From Nocardia australiensis (lineage in GTDB: Bacteria; Actinomycetota; Actinomycetes; Mycobacteriales; Mycobacteriaceae), in contig NZ_JAJFZM010000001.1 in NCBI RefSeq assembly GCF_020733705.1, forward strand, positions 3,038,001 to 3,102,000: DNA of 64,000 nucleotides, in the 5' to 3' direction. The translations under genes and the position numbers were made by a program. Positions 50,427-59,111 of the stretch are shown piece after piece. Under the pieces are notes generated by a model. It was not told the origin of the DNA. It did not search any database and was given only the letters and a program-made list of their open reading frames with translations. Every line of letters starts with the position of its first letter. Position 1 is the first letter of the stretch.

Positions 50427-52652
50427 ATGGCAAAGTTCCTCCATCGGGTAGGTCGATTCTGTTTCCGGAGGCGGCGCCTGGTCGTGCTGCTCTGGTTGGG
50501 TGTGTTGGCTGCCTGCGTGTTCGGGGCCGTCGCAGCGCCCGCGGCCCCACCGGATGCGTTGTCGATTCCCGGGACCGAGTCGCAGCAGACCTTCGATCTG
50601 CTCAGCGAACGTTTCCCCGGTGCCAAGTCGGACGGTGCGCAGGCGCGACTGGTGTTCGTGGCGCCCGGCGGGCAGCAGATCACCGCCGAACCCGCCGAGA
50701 CCGCGGTCGAGAAGGTGCTCGCCGGGGTGGCCGGCGGCGCGCAGGTGAAGAACGTGCTCGATCCTTTCCGGACCGGCGCGGTCAGCAAGGACGGCAGCAC
50801 CGCGTATGCCACGGTCAACTACGACGCGACCAGTGACGATCTCACCGCCGCCAGCAAGGCTGCGCTGACCGACGCGGCCGGGGCGGGGCGGGCCGCGGGG
50901 ATCACCGTCGAGGTCGGCGGATCGGCTCTGCACTCGAAACCGGAAATGGGTGGCCTCACCGAGGTCATCGGCCTTGCCGCGGCAGCGGTGGTGCTGATGG
51001 TCACCTTCGGCGCCGTGGCGGCGGCCGGGCTTCCGCTGCTCACGGCATTGATCGGGCTGGGAGTCGGTGTCGCTGCCATCATCGCGATCGGCATGTCCAC
51101 CACGACGACAACCCTGGCGTTGATGCTCGGGCTGGCGGTCGGAATCGACTACGCGTTGTTCATCGTCTCGCGGTACCGGTCCGAACGCATCGAGGGATAC
51201 AGCGCCGAACAGGCGGCGGGCCGGGCGGTCGGCACGGCCGGATCCGCGGTCGTCTTCGCGGGACTCACCGTGATCATCGCCCTGGCCGGGCTGTCGGTGG
51301 TGGGCATCCCGGTCCTCACCGATATGGGCCTCGCTGCGGCGGGCACGGTCGCGGTCGCGGTCGCGATCGCGCTGACCCTGCTGCCCGCGCTGCTCGGGTT
51401 CGTTCAGACGAGGGTCATGCCGCGCTCCTTCCGCCGCGACCCGGCCGGGGCCGAGGCGCAGGTCCGAACCGCCGATAATGCCGAGTCGATCACTGCGACA
51501 TCGGGCGGCAAACCCGGTGTCGGTACCCGCTGGGCCGCCTTCGTGGTCCGCCGCCCGGTCGCTGTTCTGTTGTCGGGTTTGATCGGCCTGGGTGTCCTGG
51601 CTTTGCCGGTGACCAGCCTCGAACTCGGTATTCCCGGCGACGAGTCGCAACCTTCCTCGACGACGCAGCGTCGTGCGTACGACGCACTCGCGGACAGTTT
51701 CGGTCCCGGCTTCAACGGCCCCCTCACGGTGGTGGTCGACGGGAAGGACGCCGGCGATCCGAAGACCGCGGCGGAGCAGGCCGGCCGGATCCTGACCGCC
51801 ACCCGGGGCGTCGTCTCGGCGTCCCCACCGGTATTCAACAAGGCCGGTGACACCGCCATGATCACCGTCGTACCCGCCACCGGTCCGGCCACGTCCGAGA
51901 CGAAGGATCTCGTGCACACCGTGCGCGGCGAGGCGCACGACCTGAAGGCCGCGACCGGCGCGACGATGCTGGTCACCGGCACGACCGCGGTGAACATCGA
52001 TATGTCGCAGCGGATGACCGACGCCTTGCTGCCGTATCTCGCGGTGGTCGTCGGGCTGGCGATCCTCTTGCTGATGGTCGTGTTCCGCTCGATAGTGGTG
52101 CCGATCAAGGCAGCCCTCGGGTTCCTGCTCTCGGTCGGGGCGGCGTTCGGTGTGATCGTCGCGGTCTTCCAGTGGGGCTGGCTGGCGGGCCTGCTCGGTG
52201 TCCACCAGAGCGGGCCGGTGGTGAGCATGATGCCGATCTTCCTGATCGGCGTGGTGTTCGGCCTGGCGATGGACTACGAAGTCTTCCTCGTCACCCGCAT
52301 GCGCGAGGCGTTCACCCACGGGCACAGTGCCGACGACGCCATCGCCGCCGGATTCCGGCACAGCGGCCGGGTCGTGGTGGCCGCGGCGGCCATCATGATG
52401 GCCGTGTTCGCCGGCTTCATCGGCGGTGGCGAACCGATGATCAAGATGGTGGGCCTCGGGCTCGCGTCCGCGGTGTTCTTCGACGCCTTCATCGTCCGGA
52501 TGACCCTCGTCCCAGCGGTTCTGGCACTGTTCGGCGCCAAGGCATGGTGGTTGCCGACATGGCTGCAGAAGGTCCTGCCGGACGTCGGTATCGAGGGTGA
52601 GAGTCTGGATCGTCCCGAGCCTGGCAGGGAGCTCGAATCGGTACGTGTCTGA
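50427..52652 (+). CDS. MMPL-family (RND-type) membrane transporter
   Basis: A 741-residue membrane protein with two MMPL repeats. Helix 1 is LVVLLWLGVLAACVFGAVAA; the extracellular loop has SIPGTESQQTFDLLSERFPG; GLAVGIDYALFIVSRYRSER (about residue 240) and GVVFGLAMDYEVFLVTRMRE (about residue 610) are the paired family motifs with the proton-relay Asp-Tyr. It would export a lipid or drug using the proton gradient. The start is uncertain: ATG at 50,427 gives a normal membrane start; ATG at 50,388 is in frame. The kinase and regulator genes follow on the same strand. Confidence 0.9.
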   Translation: MAKFLHRVGRFCFRRRRLVVLLWLGVLAACVFGAVAAPAAPPDALSIPGTESQQTFDLLSERFPGAKSDGAQARLVFVAPGGQQITAEPAETAVEKVLAGVAGGAQVKNVLDPFRTGAVSKDGSTAYATVNYDATSDDLTAASKAALTDAAGAGRAAGITVEVGGSALHSKPEMGGLTEVIGLAAAAVVLMVTFGAVAAAGLPLLTALIGLGVGVAAIIAIGMSTTTTTLALMLGLAVGIDYALFIVSRYRSERIEGYSAEQAAGRAVGTAGSAVVFAGLTVIIALAGLSVVGIPVLTDMGLAAAGTVAVAVAIALTLLPALLGFVQTRVMPRSFRRDPAGAEAQVRTADNAESITATSGGKPGVGTRWAAFVVRRPVAVLLSGLIGLGVLALPVTSLELGIPGDESQPSSTTQRRAYDALADSFGPGFNGPLTVVVDGKDAGDPKTAAEQAGRILTATRGVVSASPPVFNKAGDTAMITVVPATGPATSETKDLVHTVRGEAHDLKAATGATMLVTGTTAVNIDMSQRMTDALLPYLAVVVGLAILLLMVVFRSIVVPIKAALGFLLSVGAAFGVIVAVFQWGWLAGLLGVHQSGPVVSMMPIFLIGVVFGLAMDYEVFLVTRMREAFTHGHSADDAIAAGFRHSGRVVVAAAAIMMAVFAGFIGGGEPMIKMVGLGLASAVFFDAFIVRMTLVPAVLALFGAKAWWLPTWLQKVLPDVGIEGESLDRPEPGRELESVRV

Positions 52653-52760
52653 CTCGGCGGGGGAACGGTGGGCTGTCCCTGTAGGGGCGGCCCACGCGGC
52701 TGCTGTGCTCCGGCCGAATCGTACGGATTAGGGTCACCACGATGCGGAGGAGCAACGCAC

Positions 52761-53996
52761 ATGATTGTCGATTGGTCGCGATGGCCTCGACGCCACACCG
52801 TGGTCGTCGACGTGGCGGTGGCCGTCCTGCTGTGCGGCTTGGCCACCTATAGCAGCACGTGGGCGGATTCCAGGGCCGGACCGGTGGTGGTCTCGTCGCC
52901 TTCGCCCGCCGTCTTCGTCGTGTCCGCGGTGGCGTCGGTCGCGCTGTTGCTGCGGCGGCAGCATCCGCGAACCGCGGTGACGGTGACGACCATCTGTGGT
53001 GTCGCCATCGGCGTCATGGGATTCCAGATTTCGTTGGCCAGCGTCGCTGCGGCGTTGGTCTCGGCCTATGCGTTGAGGTCACGTCCGGATCTGCGTGCCG
53101 CCGAGGTGATCCCGATGGCGGCGTCCGGCGCGCTGCTGGCCGCCTCGTTTCTGCACGGTTTCACCCCGGTGCTGACCGCGCCGCGGATCAGTCTCGTGGC
53201 CGGGATCATCGTGGCAGCGGCACTGGCGGAAGCGACGCGCAGCCGGCACGACTATCTGGCAGCGTTGCAGGCGCGCGTCGAATCGGCCGAACGAACCCGC
53301 GAGGAGGAAGCCCGCCGCCGGGTGTTCGAGGAGCGGCTGCGTATCGCCCGCGAACTCCACGACGTCGTCGCCCACCACATGGCGCTGGCGCATGCCCAAG
53401 CCTCCACCGCCGCATACCTGTTGCGCAGCAAACCCACTACGGCACAGGACATGCTGGATCAATTGGCCGACTCCACGTCCTCGGCATTGCGTGAGCTCAA
53501 GGCGACCGTGGGCCTGTTGCGCGAGGACGACTCCGATGCCCCGCTCGAACCGTCGCCCGGCCTCGCCCAACTGCCCGACCTGCTTTCGTCTTTCGAGCAC
53601 ACCGGCCTGGCTGTATCGCTGTCGGTGTGTGGAGTGCCGCGACCGCTGTCGCCGGGCACCGATCTCACCGCCTATCGGATCGTGCAGGAGGCGCTGACCA
53701 ATGTCACCAAGCACGTGGGCGCCGCGGCAACAGCTGCCGTACGGCTCGTCTACTCCCGGATGATGCTGACCGTCAGCGTGACCGACGACGGTGGTCCGGC
53801 ACCGCGACCGACCCCTGACAGCGAAGTCCCGGCAGGCCAGGGATATGGCTTGATCGGAATGAACGAGCGCGCCGTATCCGTCGGTGGGCATCTGCGCGCC
53901 GGGCACCGAGCCGGCGGCGGATTCGAAGTCACCATCGAACTTCCGGTGGAACCGCGCGATACCCCGCGGCCGGAAGACGAGGACATACCGCAATGA
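52761..53996 (+). CDS. Sensor histidine kinase (HisKA_3 type)
   Basis: A 411-residue kinase. Several membrane segments fill residues 10-155 (VAVAVLLCGLATYSSTW, VFVVSAVASVALLLRRQ, SLVAGIIVAAALAEATR). The dimerisation/phosphoacceptor motif is RIARELHDVVAHHMALAHAQ near residue 200. The ATPase domain has RIVQEALTNVTKHVG (N box), VTDDGGPAPR and GQGYGLIGMNERAVSVGG. It has no obvious extracellular sensor, so it may sense membrane stress. The start has GGAGG ten bases upstream. The stop overlaps the response regulator start by four bases. Confidence 0.9.
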   Translation: MIVDWSRWPRRHTVVVDVAVAVLLCGLATYSSTWADSRAGPVVVSSPSPAVFVVSAVASVALLLRRQHPRTAVTVTTICGVAIGVMGFQISLASVAAALVSAYALRSRPDLRAAEVIPMAASGALLAASFLHGFTPVLTAPRISLVAGIIVAAALAEATRSRHDYLAALQARVESAERTREEEARRRVFEERLRIARELHDVVAHHMALAHAQASTAAYLLRSKPTTAQDMLDQLADSTSSALRELKATVGLLREDDSDAPLEPSPGLAQLPDLLSSFEHTGLAVSLSVCGVPRPLSPGTDLTAYRIVQEALTNVTKHVGAAATAAVRLVYSRMMLTVSVTDDGGPAPRPTPDSEVPAGQGYGLIGMNERAVSVGGHLRAGHRAGGGFEVTIELPVEPRDTPRPEDEDIPQ

Positions 53997-54802
53997 CCAT
54001 TCGCGTACTGCTCGCCGACGACCAGGCCCTGTTGACGGGAACCTTCCGGTTGCTGGTCGACTCGGCCGAGGACATGACGGTCGTCGGAATCGCTGCAGAC
54101 GGCCGCCGTGCGGTCGAACTCGCCAAGGCGGCCCAGCCCGACGTCGTCGTGATGGACATTCGAATGCCCGAGATGGACGGCCTGGCTGCCACCCAGGAGA
54201 TCTGTGGCGACGAAACCCTGCGTGGCACCCGCATCCTGATCCTCACCACGTTCGAATTCGATGAGTACGTCGCGAAAGCGCTCCGAGCCGGCGCGAGCGG
54301 ATTCCTCGGCAAGGACATCGGACCCGAAGAACTCCTGCGCGGCATCCGGACCGTGGCCGCAGGCGACAATCTTCTCTCTCCCACCGCCACCAGAACGCTG
54401 ATCGCCCATTACCTTGCGCGACCCGAAACCCCTATCGCCACACCCGAATCGCTCGAGGCCCTCACCGCCCGCGAACGCGAAGTCGTCGCCATGGTCGCCG
54501 AAGGCATGTCCAACGAAGACATCGCGCGCAAGATGTATGTCAGTCCGTTGACCGTACGCACTCACGTCCAGCGCGCCACCGCGAAATTGGGTGTGCAGAA
54601 CCGCGCCCAGGTCGTGGTGGTCGCCTACCAATCCGGTTTGGTGCGGGTAGACCCGCCCCAGCCGGAACACGGCGGGACTGTAAGAACAACGGCTCTGGTG
54701 CACTTTCGGTGGTCGATGACTCTCGGTGACGGCACGATGGCTTGGTGTGTGTGTCGAATGGTGCTGTTGGACTTGCGTTCTCGGGTTTGTCGGCGCTGCT
54801 GA
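53993..54802 (+). CDS. NarL/LuxR-type response regulator with IS-derived tail
   Basis: The receiver domain has LLADDQALLTGTFRLLV, the phosphoacceptor Asp in VVVMDIRMPEMDGL and GFLGKDIGPEELL with the Lys. The LuxR helix-turn-helix is LTAREREVVAMVAEGMSNED to TVRTHVQRATAKLGVQNRAQ. Native sequence ends near residue 227, where the ISL3-family element begins at 54,674; the last 42 residues of the 269-residue product are encoded by the IS. Relatives are about 215-225 long, so both domains are complete and the chimera may still work. It pairs with the kinase encoded upstream and probably regulates the MMPL transporter. Confidence 0.87.
   Translation: MTIRVLLADDQALLTGTFRLLVDSAEDMTVVGIAADGRRAVELAKAAQPDVVVMDIRMPEMDGLAATQEICGDETLRGTRILILTTFEFDEYVAKALRAGASGFLGKDIGPEELLRGIRTVAAGDNLLSPTATRTLIAHYLARPETPIATPESLEALTAREREVVAMVAEGMSNEDIARKMYVSPLTVRTHVQRATAKLGVQNRAQVVVVAYQSGLVRVDPPQPEHGGTVRTTALVHFRWSMTLGDGTMAWCVCRMVLLDLRSRVCRRC
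54674..54712 (+). repeat. Left terminal inverted repeat of the ISL3-family element
   Basis: Begins GGGACTGTAAG and ends TTTCGGTGG. It pairs with 56,273-56,311 at 31 of 39 positions. Its first 11 bases recur in the scar at 56,361. Confidence 0.8.
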
Positions 54803-56264
54803 TCGATGATGTTGTCGATGAGGGTCAGCGGGTCGTGGTGCGGGCCAAGACGGCGCCGGGCCCGGCGGTGTGCTTGCGCTGCGGCGCGGAGTCGGCGAGG
54901 GTTCACAGCTACCATCACCGGACGGTGGCCGATCTGCCGGTCGACGGCCGCCTGGTGGTCGTGCGGGTGCGGCGGTTGGTCTGTCCGACGCCGCAGTGCT
55001 GCAGAACTTTCCGCGAGCAGGTTCCCGGTCTGCTCGAACGCTACCAACGGCGAACAACCCGGCTGACCGGCCAGGTGCGGTCGATCGTGAGAGAACTGGC
55101 CGGTCGCGCCGGGGTCCTGTGCTTGCCGCGTTGCCGGTCCGGTTGTCCCGTCACACCGCAGTACGGGTACTGCTGGCGATCCCGCTTCCGAATCAGCCGA
55201 TTCCCCGTGTGGTCAGTGTGGACGACTTTGCCCTGCGACGCCGAAACCGTTACGGCACAGCGGTGATCGACGCTGTCACCCACGCACGGATCGACGTTCT
55301 GGCCGACCGCAAATCCGAAACCCTTGAAACATGGTTGCGGAACAATCCTGGTGTCGAGGTCGTCGTCCGTGACGGATCGGCCACCTACGCCGAAGCGATC
55401 CGCCGGTCTCTGCCCGGGGCATTGCAGGTCAGCGACCGCTGGCACCTGTGGCACGGCCTGGCCCGATCGGTGAGAGAGGTCGTTGCCGCGCACGGGCGCT
55501 GCTGGGCCGCGGCCGGCCCGAAACGGCAAACCCTCACCCGCGAGACCACCACGCTGGAACGTTGGCATGCGGTGCACGGCCTGCTCGATCAGGGCGTCCG
55601 GCTGCTGGACTGCACCCGCCGCCTCGGCCTGGCGTTGAACACCGTGAAACGTTACGCCCGCGCGTCTGAGCCAGACCAGCTGCGCCACCCACCGTATTAC
55701 CGGGCCTGCTTGGTCGACCCCTACCGCGACCACCTGCGCCGTCGCCGCGCCGAAGAGCCCGGCGTCCCGGTCCTGCACCTGTTCCACGAGATCACAGCGC
55801 TCGGCTACACCGGCAGTCTGAACCTGCTACACAAATACCTCAACCAAGGCCGCGCTGAAAGCGAGCGCATCAGCCCCTCACCCAGGCGGCTGACCTCCTG
55901 GATCATGAGCCGACCCGCAGATCTTCCCGCCGGGCGCCGAACGCATTTGGACGAACTTGTCGCGGCCTGCCCCGAGATGACAGACCTGGCCCGACTCGTC
56001 GGTGAGTTCGCCACGATCCTGGTCGAACGCCGCGGCAGCGACCTCGACGGATGGATGACGCAGGTCCGCGAAGCGAGACTAACCGAGCTCGATCCGTTCC
56101 TGCGCGGCCTCGATCAGGACCACGACGCCGCGGTCGCCGGTCTGACCGTGTCTTTCAGCAACGGCCCGATCGAAGGCGTCAACACGAAAACCAAGCTGAT
56201 CAAGCGACAAATGTATGGCCGGGCCAGCTTCGAGCTACTCCGACACCGCATCCTACTGGGATAG
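54742..56264 (+). pseudogene. ISL3-family transposase, frameshifted
   Basis: The N-terminal zinc-finger part is in one frame (CLRCGAESARVHSYHHRTVA, LVCPTPQCCRTFREQVPG, IVRELAGRAG) and the rest in another (LPVRLSRHTAVRVLLAIPLP onwards). The shift occurs near 55,115-55,130. The catalytic region is present after it: SVDDFALRRRNRYGT (first Asp), VVVRDGSATYAEAIRR (second Asp) and FSNGPIEGVNTKTKLIKRQM (Glu). No classical slippery site is visible at the shift, so a damaged gene is more likely than programmed frameshifting; a sequencing error cannot be excluded. The start is uncertain. Confidence 0.82.
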
Positions 56265-56272
56265 CCTCGCCG

Positions 56273-56311
56273 CCACCGAAATTGAGCCAGAGCCGTTATC
56301 TTGACAGACCC
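56273..56311 (-). repeat. Right terminal inverted repeat of the ISL3-family element
   Basis: Reverse complement begins GGGTCTGTCAAGATAACGG. The outer 15 bases (TATCTTGACAGACCC on the plus strand) recur in the scar at 56,372-56,386. Confidence 0.8.
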
Positions 56312-56352
56312 CCATCGGGTAGTCACGACATCACAGACTTGAGTCTCGGAGA

Positions 56353-56394
56353 TATTGTCAGGGACTGTAAGTATCTTGACAGACCCTATTGTCA
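56353..56394. repeat. IS end-to-end scar with 8-bp target duplication
   Basis: TATTGTCA occurs at 56,353-56,360 and again at 56,387-56,394. Between them are 26 bases: the first 11 bases of the ISL3 left end (GGGACTGTAAG) joined directly to the last 15 bases of the right end (TATCTTGACAGACCC). ISL3 elements normally duplicate 8 bp, so this is the footprint of a second copy of the same or a close element, now almost entirely lost. It lies 42 bases from the resident copy. Confidence 0.85.
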
Positions 56395-56415
56395 AAACCT
56401 GTGGATGGGGTTGTT

Positions 56416-56574
56416 TCAAGCGACCTCGGCGGTGCCTGATGGGCCTTCTTTCGTCGAGGTGAGGTTGACCGGTCGTTCGAGGAGTTTGCCCTTGTGGAAC
56501 AGGGTGCCGTTGCGGACGAGCGCAACGAGGTGGGATGTGTTGACTGCGCGCCAGCGGGTTTGGGCGGGCCTCGA
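56416..56574 (-). pseudogene. Transposase C-terminal fragment (possibly IS256/mutator type)
   Basis: The reverse strand has an open stretch of about 52 residues with QTRWRAVNTSHLVALVRNG and KGKLLERPVNLTSTKEG, ending in a TGA at 56,416. It resembles C-termini of actinobacterial mutator-type transposases as I remember them, but this is not certain. There is no start and an in-frame stop lies just upstream. Together with the scar it marks a pile-up of IS remnants. The remaining bases up to 56,784 show no gene. Confidence 0.4.
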
Positions 56575-56784
56575 TCAGCTTTTGAGCCATGGCCAGTGCC
56601 CGCCCGGCTCGGGTGCCGACGCAGCCTATGTCGCCAGCAGCTTTTCCAATAAACTGTCGTCGCGCTCTCGGGCGTCGCTGCCGTACTGACAGTCGGGTCT
56701 GATTCTGTCGACGAGGTCGCGCCGCCGGAGACCGGTGGCGCGAGTCCGCCGGGGTTCGAGTACGGGTGTTTGTGCCCGCCGAAC

Positions 56785-57237
56785 TCAGGCGGTCACCAGG
56801 TCGGCTGCTGCTGGCTGCCACCCCTCGGCAAGGTCGTCGAATTCGCCGTCGATGACACCGAGGGAGAAGGCTTCCCATTCGGCGGGGGTGTAGTCGAGCG
56901 CAATACCGTTGGCACCTGTCAGAGTCGCGGACCCATCTAGGTGCACGGTGACGCGCGGCTCTACGGTATCCGAGGATCGGCCAGCGACCACATCAAGGAA
57001 CGTGTGCCACTGCGTTGTGGTGATGGCGATGATCGGCTGAAGTTCGGGGTTGTTGTTCGAGTCACGCAGGTACTTACTGTCCCGGATCAGGATTGCAGTC
57101 CCATCCGCTTTGACCTCGACACAGTTGCCGTTCTGTCCGCTGCGAGCCGCTTTCTTCCATACTGCGACCTCGACGCAGGCTCCGCCTTGACCGCTGCGGC
57201 GGGCCTTCCGCCAGGTGACGGTTCCGTAGGTGGTCAT
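56785..57237 (-). CDS. DUF397 protein with duplicated N-terminal motif
   Basis: A 150-residue protein. The DUF397 core signature (W+kS..S...G.CVEVA...) appears twice at the start: TWRKARRSGQGGACVEVAVW and WKKAARSGQNGNCVEVKADG, then IRDSKYLRDSNNN and ITTTQWHTFLDVVAG. The last 60 residues are a separate acidic region (LDYTPAEWEAFSLGVIDGEF). DUF397 proteins act as small partners of XRE regulators in actinomycetes. The ATG at 57,237 overlaps the regulator's stop by four bases, the classic arrangement. Confidence 0.87.
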   Translation of the reverse strand: MTTYGTVTWRKARRSGQGGACVEVAVWKKAARSGQNGNCVEVKADGTAILIRDSKYLRDSNNNPELQPIIAITTTQWHTFLDVVAGRSSDTVEPRVTVHLDGSATLTGANGIALDYTPAEWEAFSLGVIDGEFDDLAEGWQPAAADLVTA

Positions 57238-58130
57238 CGTGCGAATCCTTCCAGTGCTGAAATGATGAGTTCTTTGGATTTCGCGGCGCTGAGGGCCTTC
57301 TTGTCGACGTCGCGCCACACCAGTTCGTAGGCCGCGAACTCCGAGGGCTTATCGAGGTACATAGCGCCGGTGAGCGTATCCACATAGGCGAGTGAGGGCT
57401 CGATGGGTTCGCCGCTCGGATCCTCGGGAAAATCCAGCAGCATAAAAGAGTTCCCAGCTGCCATTCCTCCATGCATCCCGGCGGCGAAGGGCAAGATTCG
57501 GATAGAGACGTTCGAGTGCTTCCCGACTTCAAGCAAGCGCTCGAGCTGCCTGGTCATTAGGCCGTCGTCACCGATGGGGCGCCGGACTACTGCCTCGTTG
57601 AGCACGACAACGAACCGAGGCGCAGTTGGGCGGTCGAGCACGCTCTGTCGTTCCATACGTGCCTGGACGCGCTGCTTGGCCTGCTCCGGGGTGGTCGATC
57701 CCGAAGGCGTGCGGTACAGCAACTCCGCGTACTCCTGTGTTTGGAGTAGACCGGGTATGAGTTCGGATTCGTACTCGCGGATGCTGGTCGCAGAATCTTC
57801 CAGGACGACATATAGGCCGAACCATTCGGGCAGTTCGGTGTAGTCGTGCCACCAGCCCTTCTTCTTGCCGTTGCGAGTCTCGGCAGCGAGTGCGAGCACA
57901 ACCGTCGCTTCCTCGGTGCTTGCCCCGTAAACCTCCAGCATCGCCTTGAGGTCGATATCGCGGAAGCGCACGTTGTCGGCACCGTCCTCCATGCGAATGA
58001 TGGTGGATCGACCCTTTTCGAGCCGCTGAGCTGCCTGTTCTTGAGTCAGCCCCGACTTCTCGCGCAGCTTGGTGAGACGTCTGCCGACATGTCGGCGGAT
58101 AAGCGCTGTACCGACTGTGTCCAGGGACAT
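57234..58130 (-). CDS. XRE-family regulator with DUF5753 domain
   Basis: A 298-residue protein. The helix-turn-helix is VGRRLTKLREKSGLTQEQAA and KGRSTIIRMEDGADNVRFRD near residues 15-55. The rest is the DUF5753-type domain: WWHDYTELPEWFGLYVVLED, ESELIPGLLQTQEYAELLYR, RQLERLLEVGKHSNVSIRIL and MYLDKPSEFAAYELVWRDVD. These regulators partner with DUF397 proteins, encoded next. The start at 58,130 has AGGAG seven bases upstream; a longer reading to 58,256 is unlikely. It is divergent from the small-gene array. Confidence 0.9.
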   Translation of the reverse strand: MSLDTVGTALIRRHVGRRLTKLREKSGLTQEQAAQRLEKGRSTIIRMEDGADNVRFRDIDLKAMLEVYGASTEEATVVLALAAETRNGKKKGWWHDYTELPEWFGLYVVLEDSATSIREYESELIPGLLQTQEYAELLYRTPSGSTTPEQAKQRVQARMERQSVLDRPTAPRFVVVLNEAVVRRPIGDDGLMTRQLERLLEVGKHSNVSIRILPFAAGMHGGMAAGNSFMLLDFPEDPSGEPIEPSLAYVDTLTGAMYLDKPSEFAAYELVWRDVDKKALSAAKSKELIISALEGFAR

Positions 58131-58351
58131 GCCTGCTCCTCGTTGTCTCGATGTGTCAACCAAATTAAACATCCGGAGAGTGCCTGGTGCAAGGACTGTG
58201 TGACGTGATCGGGGACGATCGAACACAAGGCTAGCGCAACCAAGTTTTTCTGACACGTTTCATAAAAACTATTGCCATGAAAACCAGGCTTGCGTAACAC
58301 TGTCTATTCAGCCGGGGTCGTCCGAAGCCCCGCAGACAGGCAGGTGGAGCG

Positions 58352-58534
58352 ATGGTCGTGGAAGTCGGTCCCAGCGGGAATGTCACTGATGAGGCGCCCT
58401 GCGAAGTGTGGGTATCCCGGCCTCTCGACAGAGCGATGCAACGATGTCTGCGCTACCGCTCGGTCCTGGGGCCGCCCGCGGTGGAGCCCCCGGACCTTGG
58501 CCGGATCGTTTTTTGCACCGGGGTTATCCGATGA
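58352..58534 (+). CDS. Small hypothetical protein, first of the array
   Basis: 60 residues starting MVVEVGPSGNVTDEAPCEVW and ending PDLGRIVFCTGVIR. GTGGAG lies upstream. Its stop overlaps the next start by four bases (ATGA), which argues for a real gene. I do not recognise it. It is the first gene of the divergent array after a 221-base gap holding the promoters of the XRE gene and this array. Confidence 0.5.
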   Translation: MVVEVGPSGNVTDEAPCEVWVSRPLDRAMQRCLRYRSVLGPPAVEPPDLGRIVFCTGVIR

Positions 58535-58977
58535 GTGCGCCGGGTCATGTGGACAAGGCGATCGAGCTGTGTGGTTATTACAGGCACGTATGTGGGTTTG
58601 ATGCGTTTGTGCGTGATGGCGTCGGCCCGATTTTCATGCGGGTCGGCGGGGCCGGTGCGGTGAGGATGCCCGCGCCGTTGGGTCAGCGTGTGCGTGATCG
58701 GCTGGTTGTGCAGGGCCCGGTCGTGGTCGAGATCGATGGCGCGTCGCGATCTTGGTGGACGATGCTCACTGGTGCTGTCGGGCATCACCTGTGGGATGTG
58801 GCTACCTTCGGGATGCTGGTGGCCGTCGAAGCGCAGTTGGTGCAGTACGGGTACGAGATTCGGTTGCCGACGCCACGCGACGGCAGGTTCCGGTGGCTGG
58901 TGATGCCCAAGGATTCGTATAGGCCACCGCCGGATCACGTGATCGATGCGGTCCGGCTATGCAGGAGCGCGCGGTGA
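58531..58977 (+). CDS. Hypothetical protein, repeated small-protein family copy 1
   Basis: 148 residues. LCGYYRHVCGFDAFVRDG starts the conserved region; then VRMPAPLGQRVRDRL, GPVVVEIDGASRSWWTMLTG, a helix around AVEAQLVQYG, IRLPTPRDGRFRWLVMPKDS and DHVIDAVRLC. The same layout is found in the proteins at 59,112 and 60,334, so these are three paralogues. The motif set (small residue-LG--V, GPV, W-FL-, LP-P, W, RP, DAV) looks like a compact domain. I do not recognise a function. Confidence 0.72.
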   Translation: MSAPGHVDKAIELCGYYRHVCGFDAFVRDGVGPIFMRVGGAGAVRMPAPLGQRVRDRLVVQGPVVVEIDGASRSWWTMLTGAVGHHLWDVATFGMLVAVEAQLVQYGYEIRLPTPRDGRFRWLVMPKDSYRPPPDHVIDAVRLCRSAR

Positions 58978-59111
58978 ACCCCCACGCCGACCCCGTTGCC
59001 TGCCGAACACTGCGAGCAGGGGGCAGGACCGAGCCGCCAATTCCGAGGCGAAGCCGCACGTCAAGCAGGTCGGTCGCGCTCGATGTCGCGCACCGCCTGG
59101 TGCGGCCCGCG

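Larger units (their letters stand above)
54674..56311 (+). mobile_element. ISL3-family insertion sequence, 1,638 bp
   Basis: Bounded by imperfect 39-bp terminal inverted repeats (54,674-54,712 and 56,273-56,311; 31 of 39 positions match), both starting GGG and sharing ACGGCTCTGG and TTTCGGTGG. It encodes one ISL3-type transposase that is frameshifted. Flanking 8-bp sequences (AACACGGC and CCATCGGG) do not match, so there is no intact target duplication. The element interrupts the 3' end of the response regulator gene. Confidence 0.88.

Noticed and set aside
50382..52361. 659-codon reverse-strand frame opposite the MMPL gene
   Set aside because: Highly repetitive His/Arg/Gly composition typical of antisense GC-rich frames; the forward strand has clear membrane protein features.
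54666..56319. 8-bp target duplication flanking the full IS copy
   Set aside because: The flanking octamers AACACGGC and CCATCGGG do not match.
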